A stretch of 64,000 nucleotides of DNA from Gemmatimonadota bacterium. Lineage in GTDB: Bacteria > Gemmatimonadota > Gemmatimonadetes > Gemmatimonadales > Gemmatimonadaceae. Positions within the stretch are counted from its first letter, which is position 1; each line of letters starts with the position of its first letter. Shown here piece by piece: positions 7,527 to 15,970 of the stretch. Under the pieces are notes generated by a model. It did not search any database, had not been told where the DNA came from, and saw nothing but the letters and a program-made list of their open reading frames with translations. The position numbers were made by a program, and so were the translations under genes. Where the stretch lies: NCBI GenBank assembly GCA_027622655.1, contig JAQBYI010000002.1, positions 1-64,000 of the forward strand, given 5' to 3'.

Positions 7527-9002
7527 CTAGCTGGCGAGTTCGCCCCGGATGCGCTCCAATCCCGTAAGGAGCTGCTCGAAATCGGCCCACGTGCTGCGGT
7601 GGTTGGAGCACGCCGCGCGCATCACGTATCGCCCGTCGATCTTCGATCCGCTGATGATGGCGGTGCCAGTCTCCTGCACGCGCAGCAGGATCTCCTTGTT
7701 GAGCGCGTCCTGCGCCTCGTCGGTCAGTCCCGACGGGGCAAACCGGAAGCAGACGATATTCAACGACACAGGTGCCGCCAGAACGACATCGGGCACCTTG
7801 GCCAACCGCGCCGCGAGTTCCCGCGCCTGCGCAACGTTCTGCTCAATGACGGCCGCGATCGCATCCACGCCGTGCGCCTTGAATGACATCCAGACCTTGA
7901 GCGCCTTGAAGCCGCGCGTGAGCTCGATGCCACGATCGGCGAACGGCAATCCTCCGGCGATCACGCCCCGTCCCTCGTCCGTGAGGTAACTCGGTGTAAC
8001 GCTGAACGTGCCCTCATGTGCGGCACGATCTTTCACGAGCACGCACGCAATCTCGTACGGCAGGTATCCCCACTTGTGCAGGTCGAACGCGAGTGAGTCG
8101 GCACGCTCCATTCCTGCGACCAGCGGGCGGAGCGTCGGTGACAGGGCGGCCAACGCACCAAAGGCGCCGTCAACGTGAAACCAGAGCTTTTCCCGCGCGC
8201 AAACGTCAGCCAGTGCGTTGAGGTCATCGATTGCGCCGGAATTCACCGTACCGGCCGTGCCGATGACGCAGATGGGCCGGGAGCCGGATGCGCGGTCGGC
8301 AGCGATCATCGACTCCAGAGCTCCGACGTCGATCCTGAGCGACGCATCCACCGGCGCTTTCCGGAGCGAAGCGCTTCCCATGCCGAACAATTCCACCGAC
8401 TTCTGGGCCCACGAATGGACTTCACTGGACGCGTACACGGTTAGCGGTGGCCCGCCGTGGAGGCCGTCCGCGCGCAGGTCGAAGCCGGCGCGCGCGTGCC
8501 GTGCGACGGCGAGGCCGACGAGGTTGGCCATCGTTCCTCCGCTCATCAGGACGCCGCTCGAGTCCGTCGGGAATCCCATCAGCTCGGCGAGCCACCCGAT
8601 GACTTTCAACTCGACGAGTTTCGGCGCCTGATCGAGGCCGGCCAGATGCGCATTCATTCCAGCGGCGAGCATGTCGGCCATCATGCCGAGCGGGGTGCCG
8701 TTCCCCTGAATCCAACCCCAGAATCGCGGATGCCGGTTGCCGTTCGTGTACGGCAACACGTGCTCGGCGAACTGCGCATACGTCGCATCGTCGCCCTGTC
8801 CCTCGCGAGGGAGCTGCTCAGCGGAGAGAGTCTCGCGTGTGCTCCCCGGCATCGTTTGCCACGGCGCGCGGTCGCCAAGCGTCCGCAGGTGCTCCAGGGA
8901 ATCGTCCACCATTCGGTGGGCCAAGGTGCGGAACTCGGCCCAATCGTTGGGGTCCAGCGTTAGATCAGTCGAATGAGTTGGCGCGGGCGCATGTTCCGTC
9001 AT
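7527..9002 (-). CDS. PLP-dependent group II amino-acid decarboxylase (aromatic-L-amino-acid/glutamate decarboxylase family)
   Basis: At 491 residues this matches the usual length of the family. Visible motifs include HPRFWGWIQGNGTP near residue 91, GVLMSGGTMANLVGL (PLP-phosphate site), HVDGAFGALAALS (PLP-ring Asp), and the Schiff-base lysine in SLAFDLHKWGYLPYE. The likely reaction is decarboxylation of an aromatic or related amino acid to an amine. The substrate is not resolved by sequence alone. There is no signal peptide, unlike its two PLP-enzyme neighbours. It lies between the EVE gene (convergent) and the second Tat-exported aminotransferase (same strand, 136 bp away). Confidence 0.9.
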   Translation of the reverse strand: MTEHAPAPTHSTDLTLDPNDWAEFRTLAHRMVDDSLEHLRTLGDRAPWQTMPGSTRETLSAEQLPREGQGDDATYAQFAEHVLPYTNGNRHPRFWGWIQGNGTPLGMMADMLAAGMNAHLAGLDQAPKLVELKVIGWLAELMGFPTDSSGVLMSGGTMANLVGLAVARHARAGFDLRADGLHGGPPLTVYASSEVHSWAQKSVELFGMGSASLRKAPVDASLRIDVGALESMIAADRASGSRPICVIGTAGTVNSGAIDDLNALADVCAREKLWFHVDGAFGALAALSPTLRPLVAGMERADSLAFDLHKWGYLPYEIACVLVKDRAAHEGTFSVTPSYLTDEGRGVIAGGLPFADRGIELTRGFKALKVWMSFKAHGVDAIAAVIEQNVAQARELAARLAKVPDVVLAAPVSLNIVCFRFAPSGLTDEAQDALNKEILLRVQETGTAIISGSKIDGRYVMRAACSNHRSTWADFEQLLTGLERIRGELAS

Positions 9003-9047
9003 GCGCGAAGGTTAGCCAGCGCAAAGCGGTGAGGCGACCCGATTGTT

Positions 9048-9080
9048 GCTGGCACCGCTGGCACCGCTGGCACCGCTGGC
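9048..9080. repeat. 9-bp tandem repeat GCTGGCACC x3.7
   Basis: Three perfect copies of GCTGGCACC (9048-9074) plus six bases of a fourth. It sits in the 136-bp gap between two minus-strand genes and has no coding role that I can support. Confidence 0.85.
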
Positions 9081-9138
9081 GCAGCTCGGCCGCCTCTACC
9101 GCGGCCGTTTCCAGCAGTGTGGAGTAGCGTCGACCTGT

Positions 9139-10443
9139 CTAGACTCCGCTTGCCATGTAGCCCTTGATCGCGGCAACAGTGCGATCGACGTCTTCCAGCG
9201 TATTGAAAAAGTGGGGGGAAAGGCGGATGCCCGGGCGGTCCTGCCCGGCTCGGACGGTCGCCACGATCTTGTGCTTCGCGGTCAGGGCAGCTCCAAGCTT
9301 CCGGGGATCGAGCGATCCGGGCTGGAAGATCACGATCGCCGCCCGCCGCGCCGGGTCCGAATGCGTCCAGAACTTCACACCATTGAGCTTGCCAAGCTCG
9401 TCCATGAAATGGGTCGCCAACCACCGCGAACGCTTTTCGATCGCCGCGCGACCGATCGTTCCCTGGAAGTTCAGTGCCTCGACGACCGCGGCCATCGACG
9501 CGTCGTCGCGCTGACCCTCGGCTTCGAACTGACGCGAAATCCCGACTGCTCCGCCGTACACTCCGACGACGCTCGGCTGAATTCGATCGTGCACGGCCTT
9601 GTTCACGTAGAACATTCCCTTTTCCTTGGGGCCGCACGGCCACTTGTGCATCGAGCCCGTATAGAAGTCGGGCTGCATCGCACCAAGGTCGAGGTCGAGC
9701 ATTCCGAACGTCTGGGCGCCATCCACCAGCGAAAGGGCGCCGCGGTCACGCGCCAGCTTGCAGAGCTCGGTCGCGGGAAGGAGATCGCCGGAGTTACTGC
9801 TGACGTGCGAAATCGCCATCAACTTCGTACGCGGTGTGAACGCCTTTGCGAAGAGGTCGACGTAGCCCTCGGTCCCCGGGTGCGTCGGCGGAACTGGAAC
9901 CATCACGACGGTGAACCCGAACCGCTTCGCCTTGACGTTCCAGGCGTTGAGGTTGCTCGGGTGATTGTCGGCCCAGACGATCACTTCATCGCCGGGACCG
10001 AGTGGCACTCCACTCGAGACGAAGTTGTTCCCCTCAGTGGTGTTGCGCACCAGCACGATTTCTTCGGGCGTAACGCGCAGTGCCTCGGCGAGAAGTTTGC
10101 GCGCGTCCTCGCGGCCGCGAAGCAACCCGCTCCGCACGTCCGGTGACGGGCTCGCCTCGTACATGCGGAGATTGCGCTCCATCGCTTCGATTACCGGGAG
10201 CGACGTTGGGCAGAGGTTCGCGGAATTGATGAACGCCAGGTCGCGCGGCACGAGAAAGCGCGACCGAACCTCGGTCCAGAACTTCTCGTCCGCCTGTTGT
10301 GGCGCCGGTCGCATTGGCGCGGCGCTGTAGCCGAGCTCTTCGAGGGAGGCGCGCTGGTCGGCGAACGCCCGGGTCGAGATAAATGCGCTCGAGCCACCAA
10401 GGGCGATGAGCCGGGTGAAGTCGCGACGGGATACGGGTGACAT
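9139..10443 (-). CDS. Tat-exported class V aminotransferase-fold PLP enzyme (second copy)
   Basis: The N-terminus SPVSRRDFTRLIALGGSSAF is a Tat signal with an SRRDF motif. Core motifs are FINSANLCPTSLPV near residue 70, LVRNTTEGNNFVSSG, SLVDGAQTFGMLDLD and the PLP lysine in DFYTGSMHKWPCGPKEKG. The family is the same as for the gene at 5448-6755, and the two are diverged paralogues rather than a recent duplication. It is transcribed divergently from an exported RidA-family gene (119 bp between starts). That is a meaningful neighbour, because RidA proteins clear reactive enamine/imine products of PLP enzymes. The substrate is unknown. Confidence 0.9.
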   Translation of the reverse strand: MSPVSRRDFTRLIALGGSSAFISTRAFADQRASLEELGYSAAPMRPAPQQADEKFWTEVRSRFLVPRDLAFINSANLCPTSLPVIEAMERNLRMYEASPSPDVRSGLLRGREDARKLLAEALRVTPEEIVLVRNTTEGNNFVSSGVPLGPGDEVIVWADNHPSNLNAWNVKAKRFGFTVVMVPVPPTHPGTEGYVDLFAKAFTPRTKLMAISHVSSNSGDLLPATELCKLARDRGALSLVDGAQTFGMLDLDLGAMQPDFYTGSMHKWPCGPKEKGMFYVNKAVHDRIQPSVVGVYGGAVGISRQFEAEGQRDDASMAAVVEALNFQGTIGRAAIEKRSRWLATHFMDELGKLNGVKFWTHSDPARRAAIVIFQPGSLDPRKLGAALTAKHKIVATVRAGQDRPGIRLSPHFFNTLEDVDRTVAAIKGYMASGV

Positions 10444-10562
10444 CGGGCCTCCGGGGAGGGACGTACGGTTGCATCCAACCTACCGCACTTGGGCGACTGT
10501 GCGCCATATTCTCGGGAGTCGTCGGTTCGACCCTCACCCGCCACCTTTCACCCGAATTTCAC

Positions 10563-11012
10563 ATGCGAAACACCATTCGAGTCCTTTCGCTTGGCATCGC
10601 CGCCTGCCTGCTCGCAGCGCCGGGCGCCCTCGAAGCGCAGGGCCGTCAGATCATCAGCACCGGCGGCCGCGGCAGCGCCACGCTCTCGGCGGGCGTCCGA
10701 GTTGGCGATATCGTGTTCGCCAGCGGCCAGCTTCCGGCGCGCGCTGACTCCACGATTGAGACCCAGACGACCAGTACGCTCGAGAACGTCAAGCGAGTGT
10801 TCGAGGCGGCTGGGACGAACATGAACAACGCCGTGCAGTGCACGGTCTATCTCGTGGACGTCAAGGACTTCCAGGGAATGAACTCATCGTACGCCAAGTT
10901 CTGGTCTCCCGAGAATCCCCCGCCGGCTCGCGCGACCGTTGTCGTTGCTGCGCTTGTTTCGTCGAGCGCGAAAGTCGAAATCGGGTGTATCGCGGCAATG
11001 CCAAAACCGTAA
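10563..11012 (+). CDS. Exported RidA (YjgF/YER057c/UK114) family protein
   Basis: The 149-residue protein has a Sec signal peptide (RVLSLGIAACLLAAPGALEAQ, cleavage near residue 24) followed by a complete RidA fold. Its features are GDIVFASGQLP, TLENVKRVFEAAGTNMNNAVQCTVYLVDVKDF and PPARATVVVAALVSSSAKVEIGCIA. The Arg of PPARAT, which binds the substrate carboxylate in active RidA deaminases, is present, and so is the Glu of VEIGCIA. RidA hydrolyses 2-aminoacrylate-type enamines/imines. A periplasmic copy next to a Tat-exported PLP enzyme suggests the pair acts outside the cytoplasm. The ATG at 10563 was chosen because it gives the signal peptide. Confidence 0.9.
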   Translation: MRNTIRVLSLGIAACLLAAPGALEAQGRQIISTGGRGSATLSAGVRVGDIVFASGQLPARADSTIETQTTSTLENVKRVFEAAGTNMNNAVQCTVYLVDVKDFQGMNSSYAKFWSPENPPPARATVVVAALVSSSAKVEIGCIAAMPKP

Positions 11013-11072
11013 CCGCGGAACTGCGAATTCACGGAATGGCGCGCCGAAATTCGCGGTTCCGCAGCAGTCAGG

Positions 11073-12107
11073 CTATTTGATCAACGCCCAGGTTTTCGGG
11101 TCCTCGTCGCCGAGTTTCCAGACGGAATAGCCGCGCAGTCCGTACTTGCGCACCAGGTCGAGCTTTGCGGTAAACGCGCGTGCGTCCTCCAGCCAGACGT
11201 ATTGAAACACGCCCTTTTCATCCCAGGCGGCGTACGGCGACTTTTGCACGTCGTCCCATGTGGGCGTCACGCCCGCTGCCGCGAGAATTTCCATCCCTCG
11301 CGTGTACGAAATGTCGCTGCCACGTACGCGCGAGCCGCCGGCTGAGTCATATACGGGGTACCACCAGTCCGAGTAGCCGGCGATTCCGAGGGATATCTTT
11401 TCGGGCGGAACGCCAAGCGACAGCACGTAGCGCAGGCATTCCTCCATCCACGGAAACCCGGCTACCGGACCCGGTGGCGAGCCGCCCGTGTGCTGCGCGT
11501 ACGTCATGTACGAAATGAAGTCGAGCGACTCCGCGAGCGCCTTGTAGTCGAAGCCACCCCGCCAGTTGTCCCAGATCCACCGGTGGTAGCTCGTCGGCCC
11601 GCGGTCCTCACCCGTCCTCGGGACTACTGCGGCGGAGAGCGTGCATCCGGCAGCGCGAACGAGCGGGGCCGCGTCGCGCGCAAACGAGGTGAACGCGTCC
11701 TTGTCTCTGACGTGGAAATTTTCAATATCGAACTGGATTCCGTCGAGAGCGTGGTCGCGACACATCGCGACGAGACTCTGCAGCGCGCGCAGCCGGGCGG
11801 AGGGCACCGTGAGCACGCGGTGAATCGAGGGCTGGTCAAACCCCGGATTCATGACGAGCGGAACGAGTTTCACGCCTTTTGAGCGCGCGGTCGCCACGAT
11901 TCGCGGATCGACGCTTCCGCTAATGACGCCGTTGCTGTCGAGCGTGAATGACTGCGGGGAGACGATCGAGATCTGGTCGGCGTGCTCCAGGAACGCCTTG
12001 ACGCTTTCTTCGCCGCGCGTGTACCAGAGCGCTTCAGGGCGCTGGGCCGAGGCCGGCAGCGCCACCGCGAGGGCGAGACAAAATCCGGTGAGGGTTCGCA
12101 TCGGCAC
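11073..12107 (-). CDS. Secreted glycoside hydrolase family 18-like (chitinase/YaaH-type) protein
   Basis: A signal peptide (RTLTGFCLALAVALPASAQ) precedes a TIM-barrel typical of GH18. The catalytic DxxDxDxE-type strand appears as LDGIQFDIENFHVRDKD (about residues 137-153), with the acid Glu retained. Other barrel strands visible are ISIVSPQSFTLDSNG, GVKLVPLVMNPGF, LDFISYMTYAQHT, KISLGIAGYSDWWYP and YGLRGYSVWKLGDED. YaaH-like GH18 proteins act on chitin or peptidoglycan-type beta-1,4-GlcNAc polymers. There is no carbohydrate-binding module or LysM repeat. It is convergent with the exported RidA gene. Confidence 0.85.
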   Translation of the reverse strand: MPMRTLTGFCLALAVALPASAQRPEALWYTRGEESVKAFLEHADQISIVSPQSFTLDSNGVISGSVDPRIVATARSKGVKLVPLVMNPGFDQPSIHRVLTVPSARLRALQSLVAMCRDHALDGIQFDIENFHVRDKDAFTSFARDAAPLVRAAGCTLSAAVVPRTGEDRGPTSYHRWIWDNWRGGFDYKALAESLDFISYMTYAQHTGGSPPGPVAGFPWMEECLRYVLSLGVPPEKISLGIAGYSDWWYPVYDSAGGSRVRGSDISYTRGMEILAAAGVTPTWDDVQKSPYAAWDEKGVFQYVWLEDARAFTAKLDLVRKYGLRGYSVWKLGDEDPKTWALIK

Positions 12108-12146
12108 TACGTTAGCGAAAATGCCGCGCCTACGTGCTCTTCATCA

Positions 12147-12920
12147 CTACGCGCCCTTGATGAACATGCCGATTCCACTTCCGATGCCGATGACGACGAT
12201 CGCGCGTCGGACCCACTTCTGATCGACGCGTTGCGCCATCCGGGAGCCTAGCCAACCGCCGATAATCGCGCCGACCGCCATGGTGAGTGCGATTGGCCAG
12301 AGGATGATTCCGCTGAACACGAACACGAGAACCGCGACGGCGTTGAGATTCATTCCGCACCAGTTCTTGAGCCCGTTCATGGTGTGGATGTTTCGGAGGC
12401 CCATCATCTCGAACGCGGCGAGCATCAGGATGCCCGCACCCGCACCGAAATAACCGCCATATACGGCGACGCCAAACTGGTACACCAGATAACGGCCGGG
12501 CGGCGCGACACCCTCGATCCCGTCACGGGCCTCGGAATGGCCGACGATCCACCGGAGCAGCGGCTTCTGGACGAGAAAGAGCGCGGTAGCGCTCCAAATG
12601 AGCCAGGGCACCAAGAACGAAAAGTTCCTTTCCGGGGTATTAAGGAGGAGGAGCGCTCCGGTAACACCTCCCAGCAGGCTGGGGATTGCCCAGTGGAGCC
12701 ACCACGGTCGGATGGACCGGATCGCTTTGCGGTACCCCCAGAAACTCGCAACGCCACCCGGCCAGAGGGCCACGGTGCTGGTGGCGTTGGCGACGATCGG
12801 GGGCACACCCAGCGCGACGAGTGCTGGGAACGTAAGTAGTGTGCCACCGCCCGCGATCGCGTTCATCGCGCCGCCGCCCGCGGCGGCGAGTGCGACTAGG
12901 AGAAGTTTTGCGGGCTCCAA
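12147..12920 (-). CDS. TSUP family permease (TauE/SafE, sulfite exporter-like)
   Basis: The 257-residue product has about eight hydrophobic segments and the family signature near the N-terminus (GGAMNAIAGGGTLLTFPALVALGVPPIVANATST), plus a second repeat copy (FGAGAGILMLAAFEMMGL, NIHTMNGLKN). TSUP permeases move small sulfur-containing or organic anions across the inner membrane. The specific substrate is not evident. It is divergent from citrate synthase, and the 82-bp gap carries a hairpin in the gltA leader. Confidence 0.9.
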   Translation of the reverse strand: MEPAKLLLVALAAAGGGAMNAIAGGGTLLTFPALVALGVPPIVANATSTVALWPGGVASFWGYRKAIRSIRPWWLHWAIPSLLGGVTGALLLLNTPERNFSFLVPWLIWSATALFLVQKPLLRWIVGHSEARDGIEGVAPPGRYLVYQFGVAVYGGYFGAGAGILMLAAFEMMGLRNIHTMNGLKNWCGMNLNAVAVLVFVFSGIILWPIALTMAVGAIIGGWLGSRMAQRVDQKWVRRAIVVIGIGSGIGMFIKGA

Positions 12921-12941
12921 GGTATTTTAAGTGTACATCGG

Positions 12942-12965
12942 GGAGCGTGTTTTTTGCGACGCTCC
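12942..12965 (+). promoter_or_regulatory. Leader hairpin upstream of citrate synthase
   Basis: A 7-bp perfect inverted repeat (GGAGCGT / ACGCTCC) with a 10-nt T-rich loop lies 37 nt before the gltA start. A Shine-Dalgarno-like AGGAGA follows it closer to the ATG. It could be a leader structure or part of an operator. No function can be shown. Confidence 0.35.
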
Positions 12966-13002
12966 ATTAGGCGACCACCTTCAGGAGATACGGTAACGAC
13001 TC

Positions 13003-14346
13003 ATGCCTGGTAAGACGGAAGCTGCATCAACAGCCACACCTGGCGACCACCTCGAGATCAAGGATTCGCGCACCGGCAAATCCTACACGGTCCCGATCAC
13101 AGACGACACCATCCGCACGGCCGACCTTCGCCAGATAAAGGTGAAGGACGAAGACTTCGGAATGATGGGCTACGACCCTGCGTTCATGAACACGGCGTCG
13201 TGCCGGTCGGCAATCACCTACATCGACGGCGACAAGGGCATCCTGCGGTACCGCGGGTACCCGATCGACCAGCTCTCGGAAAAGGCGAGCTTTCTCGAGG
13301 TCGCCTGGCTCCTGCGCAAGGGCGAGTTGCCGACGCAGGCCGAATACGACCAGTTCACGCACGACATCACGTTCCACACGTACGTGCACGAGAACATCAA
13401 GCAGTTCATGGAAGGGTTCCGGTACGACGCGCATCCGATGTCGATGCTGACGGCCGGAATCGCAGCGCTCTCTTCGTTCTATCCGACCGCGAAGAATATC
13501 CACGACCCGCGTGAGCGCGATATCGCGTTCATCCGGCTGCTGGCCAAGATGCCGACGATTGCGGCGTTTGCGTACCGGCACGTGAAGGGAATGCCGTACG
13601 TTTATCCCGACAACGCGCTGCCGTACGCCGAGAACTTCCTGTCGATGATCGCGCGGATGTCGGAGCCGCGGTATGAGGCGCATCCGGCATACGCGCGCGC
13701 CATCGACGTGTTGTTCATTCTTCACGCCGACCACGAACAGAACTGTTCGACGAGCGCGGTGCGTGCGGTTGGGTCCTCGCACGTCGATCCGTACTCGGCG
13801 GTCGCGGCCGGCATTGCGGCGCTTTATGGGCCGTTGCATGGCGGTGCGAACGAAGCGGTGCTCCGGATGCTCACGGAAATCGGCGATCCGAAGAACATCC
13901 CCGCCTTCATCGAGAACGTGAAGAACGGCGAGGGCGAAGCGCGCCTCATGGGCTTTGGACACCGCGTGTACAAGAGCTACGATCCGCGCGCGACGATCGT
14001 GAAGAAGCTGTGTGACGACGTGCTCAAGGTGTCGGGCTCAAACAAGGACATGGACATTGCGCTCGAACTGGAGCGCATCGCCCTCTCCGACGAGTACTTC
14101 ATCAAGCGAAAGCTCTACCCGAACGTTGATTTCTACACCGGGCTGATCTACCAGGCGATGAAGTTCCCGACCGACTACTTCACGGTACTGTTCGCCATCG
14201 CGCGGACGTCGGGCTGGGTGGCACAGTGGGAAGAGATGCTGCTCGACAAGGAGCAGAAGATCGCACGTCCGCGGCAGATCTTCACGGGCCACGGAGAAAG
14301 GAAGTACAAGTCGACGCTGAACTACTCGCACACGATCAAGAAGTAG
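13003..14346 (+). CDS. gltA: Citrate synthase
   Basis: Condenses acetyl-CoA and oxaloacetate to citrate, the entry step of the TCA cycle. At 447 residues it is the long, hexameric-type (type II) form with an extended N-terminal strand domain (residues 1-70). Core motifs are GILRYRGYPIDQLS, the His in the ADHEQN segment, GPLHGGANEAVLRML (about residue 276) with active-site His, GFGHRVYKSYDPRA (about residue 317) with the second His/Arg, and PNVDFYTGLIYQAM with the catalytic Asp. The start is supported by an AGGAGA ribosome-binding site. A strong hairpin follows the stop codon. Confidence 0.97.
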   Translation: MPGKTEAASTATPGDHLEIKDSRTGKSYTVPITDDTIRTADLRQIKVKDEDFGMMGYDPAFMNTASCRSAITYIDGDKGILRYRGYPIDQLSEKASFLEVAWLLRKGELPTQAEYDQFTHDITFHTYVHENIKQFMEGFRYDAHPMSMLTAGIAALSSFYPTAKNIHDPRERDIAFIRLLAKMPTIAAFAYRHVKGMPYVYPDNALPYAENFLSMIARMSEPRYEAHPAYARAIDVLFILHADHEQNCSTSAVRAVGSSHVDPYSAVAAGIAALYGPLHGGANEAVLRMLTEIGDPKNIPAFIENVKNGEGEARLMGFGHRVYKSYDPRATIVKKLCDDVLKVSGSNKDMDIALELERIALSDEYFIKRKLYPNVDFYTGLIYQAMKFPTDYFTVLFAIARTSGWVAQWEEMLLDKEQKIARPRQIFTGHGERKYKSTLNYSHTIKK

Positions 14347-14362
14347 AGCGAACAGCAGGTAG

Positions 14363-14407
14363 ACGGCTCACGGCTATCGGTGTTTGGCACTGATAGCCGT
14401 GAGCCGT
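14363..14407 (+). terminator. Long stem-loop after gltA (terminator-like)
   Basis: A perfect 15-bp inverted repeat (14364-14378 with 14392-14406) is extended by an outer A-T pair and inner G-T/GTG-CAC pairs, leaving a short TTTGG loop. It lies 18 nt after the gltA stop. The downstream T-run is weak (TTAA), so intrinsic termination may be inefficient. It could instead stabilise the transcript 3' end. Confidence 0.65.
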
Positions 14408-14440
14408 TAAGCCGGCCTGGCGGCCCGCTATCTTCCCCCG

Positions 14441-15112
14441 ATGTCTCCCGTGCTCGTGTTCGAAGTGATTGCAGTTGTCCTCGCCGCGCTCGCGGCCATG
14501 ATCGGCGCTGCCAAGAAGGGTCTCGACTTTGTCGGGACGTACGCACTCGCTCTGATCGTGGCGTTCGGGGGCGGGACGATTCGCGACGTACTTCTCGACC
14601 GACGCCCGTTCTTCTGGGCCGATCGGTGGGAATACCTCGTTGTCATCTTTGTGCTCTGCATTCCGTTCGTGTACAGCCGGGCGGTGCACAGTCTCTCGCA
14701 ACGTGTGGTTGCGCGCGGTGAGTTCATCGACGCCCTGGGACTCGGCTTCTACACTGTTGTTGGCTGCACGCTTGCGTTGAATGCCGATCAGCCCGCCATC
14801 GTGGCGATCCTGCTGGGCGTGATCACGAGCACCGGCGGCGGAATCATGGGCGACGTGCTTACCAACGAAGTGCCCGGGTATTTCCGGCACGGCCGGCTGT
14901 ACGCGTCATCGGCGTTTGCCGGTGCGGTGACGTTCGTGGGGCTATCGCCATATGGCAACGTCGTCGCCGTGTCTGCGTCGGTGACGATTGCGGTTGCGCT
15001 CAGGTTGGTTTCAGTGTGGCGCGGTACGATGCTACCGCGCCCACACTGGCTTGATACCGGAGCGCATTTGATGCCCCCCGCACAATCCTCTGAACCGCCT
15101 GCCGGGTCGTAG
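14441..15112 (+). CDS. Trimeric intracellular cation (TRIC) channel family protein
   Basis: About seven transmembrane helices in 223 residues with the two-fold internal repeat of the TRIC/UPF0126 family. Repeat 1 has FVGTYALALIVAFGGGTIRDVLLDRRPFFW. Repeat 2 has ILLGVITSTGGGIMGDVLTNEVPGYF. The GGGTIRD/GGGIMGDV kinks with adjacent charged residues form the pore in characterised homologues. Bacterial TRIC channels conduct K+/Na+. It follows gltA beyond the terminator-like hairpin and is convergent with the BNR-protein fragment. Confidence 0.9.
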   Translation: MSPVLVFEVIAVVLAALAAMIGAAKKGLDFVGTYALALIVAFGGGTIRDVLLDRRPFFWADRWEYLVVIFVLCIPFVYSRAVHSLSQRVVARGEFIDALGLGFYTVVGCTLALNADQPAIVAILLGVITSTGGGIMGDVLTNEVPGYFRHGRLYASSAFAGAVTFVGLSPYGNVVAVSASVTIAVALRLVSVWRGTMLPRPHWLDTGAHLMPPAQSSEPPAGS

Positions 15113-15151
15113 CCTCGGCTCGGCGGGCGGTTCAGACGCAGTCGCCTCGTG

Positions 15152-15970
15152 TCACGGGATCGGGCCGCGGCGCACGGTATCCGCAGGAAGTTCGTCGGTG
15201 CTCGGCACAATGTCGTTCTGGCCGGCCGCTTTCAGCGCTGAATTCACACGCGGGAGCAGTAGCGACATCTGCCGGCTGTACCGCACCAGTTGCGTGTTCA
15301 GCTGCGGCACGAGCGTGTTCCACACGTCGTACGCCTGCTGTGCCGGGCGGCGCTCGGAGCTCGCCACGAAGCCGGAGAGCGCTCCGATCTGGTTGTTGAG
15401 CCGGATGGGAAAGTTGAGCGGGTCCTGACCCGCCTCGTTCTTCGTCTGGTAGAGCACCTCCTCGACATTGCGCGTGCTGTCGATCAGCGCGTTGGCGACG
15501 GTCTCGAACGCTGCAAGCTGGGCGCCCGAAAGCACCTTGCGAAGGCTGTCCACCTGATAGCGAACGTTTCGAATGGTGCGCACTGTATTGTTCGCTGCGG
15601 TCACCGTGTCGCGAATGCGAATGAGGAAGTTGAACTTCTCGGTCAGATCGGCGTCGGTGGCCGTCGTGCGAGGATCCTTGAGCACGCGCACAGTCGTGGT
15701 CAGCGGTGAGGCGTTCCCCGCGGTCATGCGCACAGTGTACGTGCCTGGCGCGCCAACCGGCCCACTCAGGCCGTTTCCGCTCCAGTAGATCGCACTGCGG
15801 AAATTGACGCCGTCGGGATACTGGAGGCTGAGGTCATACGAGTTGAGACCGGCCGTCGTCGTGACTCTTGCCGCCTGTGCGCCGCCGCGGCCGCCCCCTC
15901 CGCCTCCGCGTCCTCCGCGACCTCCACCCGCTGCCGGGGGCGCATCAGCGCTCGACACCTTTCGCACCAC
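15152..15970 (-). pseudogene. C-terminal part of frameshifted BNR/sortilin-like protein
   Basis: This frame carries on the protein encoded upstream at 15945-18473. A run of nine G (minus strand, 15970-15978) switches frame. With eight Gs the two frames would join as LVDAKGGVVRKVSSADA. The fragment begins with a Gly/Arg-rich linker, then a beta-sandwich (NSYDLSLQYPDG to GTYTVRMTAG, typical FlgD/FN3-like C-terminal domain) and a long helical tail (about 150 residues). The full family in related bacteria is about 1050-1100 residues with this same C-terminal arrangement. It has its own GTG but no good ribosome-binding site. Confidence 0.75.

Noticed and set aside
9048-9080. Short repeats considered as a CRISPR remnant
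   Set aside because: Repeats are contiguous 9-mers without spacers; no cas genes in the window.
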